DNA of 64,000 nt. Origin: an uncultured Sedimentitalea sp. GTDB lineage: Bacteria > Pseudomonadota > Alphaproteobacteria > Rhodobacterales > Rhodobacteraceae. The position numbers were made by a program, and so were the translations under genes. The stretch lies in assembly GCA_947504115.1 (NCBI GenBank), contig CANNGH010000003.1, forward strand, positions 124,001-188,000. Reading direction: 5' to 3'. A model generated the notes under the pieces. It did not search any database. It was not told the DNA's origin and saw only the letters and a program-made list of their open reading frames with translations. Position 1 is the stretch's first letter; every line of letters begins with the position of its first letter. Positions 62,484-64,000 of this stretch are shown here, one piece after another.

Positions 62484-63431
62484 ATGACGTTCGCCCATCG
62501 CCATCTTCTGGGAATCGAGCACCTCGCCCCCCATGACATCACGGCGATCCTCGATCTGGCGGAATCCTATGTCGAAATGAACCGCCAGCCTGCGAAACAT
62601 TCTGACGTGCTGGCGGGGCTGACCCAGATCAACATGTTTTTCGAGAACTCGACCCGCACGCAGGCCAGTTTCGAACTGGCGGGGCTGCGGCTGGGCGCGG
62701 ATGTGATGAACATGGCGATGCAGGCCAGCAGCGTGAAAAAGGGCGAAACCCTGATCGACACGGCGCTGACGCTGAACGCCATGCGCCCCGACCTCCTGGT
62801 GGTGCGCCACCCGCAATCGGGCGCGGTGGACCTGCTGGCGCAAAAGGTCAATTGCGCGGTGCTGAACGCCGGTGACGGGCGCCACGAACACCCCACGCAG
62901 GCGCTGCTGGATGCGCTGACGATAAGGCGCGCCAAGGGGCGGCTGCACCGCCTGTCGGTGGCGATCTGCGGCGACATCGCCCATAGCCGGGTGGCGCGTT
63001 CCAACATCCTGCTGCTGGGCAAGATGGAAAATCGCATCCGCCTGATCGGCCCGCCGACCCTGATGCCCGCCGGGATCGCCGAATTCGGGGTCGAGGTCTA
63101 CGAGGACATGGCCGAGGGTCTGGCCGATGTCGATGTGGTGATGATGCTGCGCCTGCAAAAGGAACGCATGGATGGCGGCTTCATCCCGTCCGAGCGCGAA
63201 TATTACCACCGCTACGGGCTGGACGCGGACAAGCTGGCGCTGGCGAAACCCGACGCCATCATCATGCATCCCGGCCCGATGAACCGCGGCGTCGAGATCG
63301 ACGGCACGCTGGCCGATGACATCAACCGCAGCGTGATCCAGGATCAGGTGGAAATGGGCGTGGCGGTGCGCATGGCCGCAATGGAACTGCTGGCGCGCAA
63401 CCTGCGTTCGGATCAGGAGGGGGCAGCATGA
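62484..63431 (+). CDS. pyrB: Aspartate carbamoyltransferase catalytic subunit
   Basis: 315 residues from the ATG at 62484 ([19 protein letters not shown]); 26 upstream track residues are not conserved. [26 protein letters not shown] is the carbamoyl-phosphate site (S-T-R-T), with [14 protein letters not shown] and [13 protein letters not shown]. It condenses carbamoyl phosphate and aspartate in pyrimidine synthesis. No pyrI is adjacent, as is usual in this group. ATGA overlap with the next gene. Confidence 0.97.
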   Translation: MTFAHRHLLGIEHLAPHDITAILDLAESYVEMNRQPAKHSDVLAGLTQINMFFENSTRTQASFELAGLRLGADVMNMAMQASSVKKGETLIDTALTLNAMRPDLLVVRHPQSGAVDLLAQKVNCAVLNAGDGRHEHPTQALLDALTIRRAKGRLHRLSVAICGDIAHSRVARSNILLLGKMENRIRLIGPPTLMPAGIAEFGVEVYEDMAEGLADVDVVMMLRLQKERMDGGFIPSEREYYHRYGLDADKLALAKPDAIIMHPGPMNRGVEIDGTLADDINRSVIQDQVEMGVAVRMAAMELLARNLRSDQEGAA

Positions 63432-63970
63432 GCGACACCATCACCATATCCGAGAACGAACACGGCATCGTGCGCGTCTTTGCGCTGAACATGCCCGCCG
63501 AACAGGCCAGGTTCCTGCGCGAGCCGGGCGCGGCGGCGCAGGTTCTGGGAGCGGATGATCTCGACCCCGCCAATGTGGATATCTTCCCGCTCAGCGATCT
63601 CGACGAGTTGGGGCTGGCGGGTTACCTGACCGAGGGTCTGGGCGTGCCGGCCGAGCAGATCGACAACGACCGCGCCCGGCTGAATGCGCTGGACGGATGG
63701 GTGATGATCGTTCGCAGCCGCGCGTTCCGGGGCAAATCCGCCAGCCTGACGCCGACCGGCGACGTTACCCTGATCGCCAGCTACAGCGAAGAGGCGACGG
63801 ATTGGAGCGATACCGGCCCGATCCCCACGGAAAGCGCGCGGATCGGATCGGGTCCGCCACCGGCCCCGCCGCGTGCGGAACGCGCGAAATCGCGGCGCAT
63901 CGGCACGATGGGTGTCGTCGCGGTGCTGATCGTCATTGCCATCGTCATCCTGCTGGTGCTCATGCTGTGA
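63428..63970 (+). CDS. Tail-anchored hypothetical protein between pyrB and next gene
   Basis: 180 residues. A soluble acidic domain ([68 protein letters not shown], then [17 protein letters not shown]) is followed by a Pro-rich linker and one C-terminal helix [19 protein letters not shown]. The topology suggests a cytoplasmic domain anchored in the membrane by its tail. I do not recognise a family. It is translationally coupled to pyrB (ATGA). Confidence 0.8.
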   Translation: MSDTITISENEHGIVRVFALNMPAEQARFLREPGAAAQVLGADDLDPANVDIFPLSDLDELGLAGYLTEGLGVPAEQIDNDRARLNALDGWVMIVRSRAFRGKSASLTPTGDVTLIASYSEEATDWSDTGPIPTESARIGSGPPPAPPRAERAKSRRIGTMGVVAVLIVIAIVILLVLML

Positions 63971-64000
63971 GCGGCGCCACGATCCGGTTTCCTCCCAGCC
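63967..64000 (+). CDS. Start of next gene (cut by window end)
   Basis: A GTG overlaps the preceding stop (GTGA) and opens GTG AGC GGC GCC ACG..., 11 complete codons ([11 protein letters not shown]) before the edge. In related genomes pyrC (dihydroorotase) often follows pyrB, but this fragment is too short to identify. Confidence 0.4.
   Translation, partial: MSGATIRFPPS

Overview
This 64 kb window is high-GC chromosomal DNA from an alphaproteobacterium, almost certainly a member of the Rhodobacteraceae (Roseobacter group or close kin). The evidence is: a divided F0 operon carrying both b and b' subunits, the cell-division ATPase MipZ, the small subunit IV of an aa3 cytochrome oxidase, DUF1150 and DUF1467 proteins, a fused ATP sulfurylase/APS kinase, and a DmdC-like acyl-CoA dehydrogenase of DMSP catabolism. 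Genes are dense, with many ATGA stop/start overlaps. I found no rRNA, tRNA, CRISPR array, phage or insertion sequence.

Layout. 1-6 kb: truncated M48 lipoprotein peptidase, small conserved proteins, nitroreductase, CysZ/EI24-like membrane protein, methylmalonyl-CoA epimerase, receiver-only response regulator, GNAT enzyme, hemerythrin. 6-16 kb: aspS, cfa, carB, a D-2-hydroxyacid dehydrogenase, csaA, proC, a YbjN protein, a UbiK/BMFP protein. 16-24 kb: lgt-midA-pgeF operon, an Lrp regulator, trxB, PAPS synthase, a GT10-like glycosyltransferase, DUF1150 and an Hsp20 with a heat-shock-type promoter. 24-30 kb: purEK and smc. 30-33.4 kb: surface-glycan patch (GT4, TupA-like ATP-grasp, GT-A), AT-richer in the middle. 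33.5-36.1 kb: F0 ATP synthase operon (transcribed leftward: atpI-B-E-F'-F). 36-43 kb: ArsR regulator, ffh, GNAT, chorismate mutase, rpsP-rimM-trmD-rplS-rpmE, mipZ. 43-48 kb: Mo-cofactor genes (moeA, mobB, mobA, fdhD), azlCD, a lipoprotein and a cytochrome oxidase subunit. 48-54 kb: DUF6173-like protein, MBL hydrolase, DmdC-like dehydrogenase, Sua5, YqgE, DsbD-N protein, Nudix. 54-64 kb: RND pump plus adaptor, moaB, LysE, uracil-DNA glycosylase, a Cys-rich repeat secreted protein, pyrB and a tail-anchored unknown.

Most genes are core housekeeping. The less ordinary material is: a seven-fold Cys-rich repeat exported protein (61.7 kb); a 70-aa exported peptide under a perfect palindromic operator (1.4-1.6 kb); a 24-codon membrane peptide with a strong ribosome binding site antisense to the arsR 3' end (36.7 kb); a possible LysE C-terminal remnant at the junction between the atp operon and the glycan patch (33.4 kb); and scattered intergenic hairpin elements that share a core. 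All family calls come from reading the translations; no database search was run.
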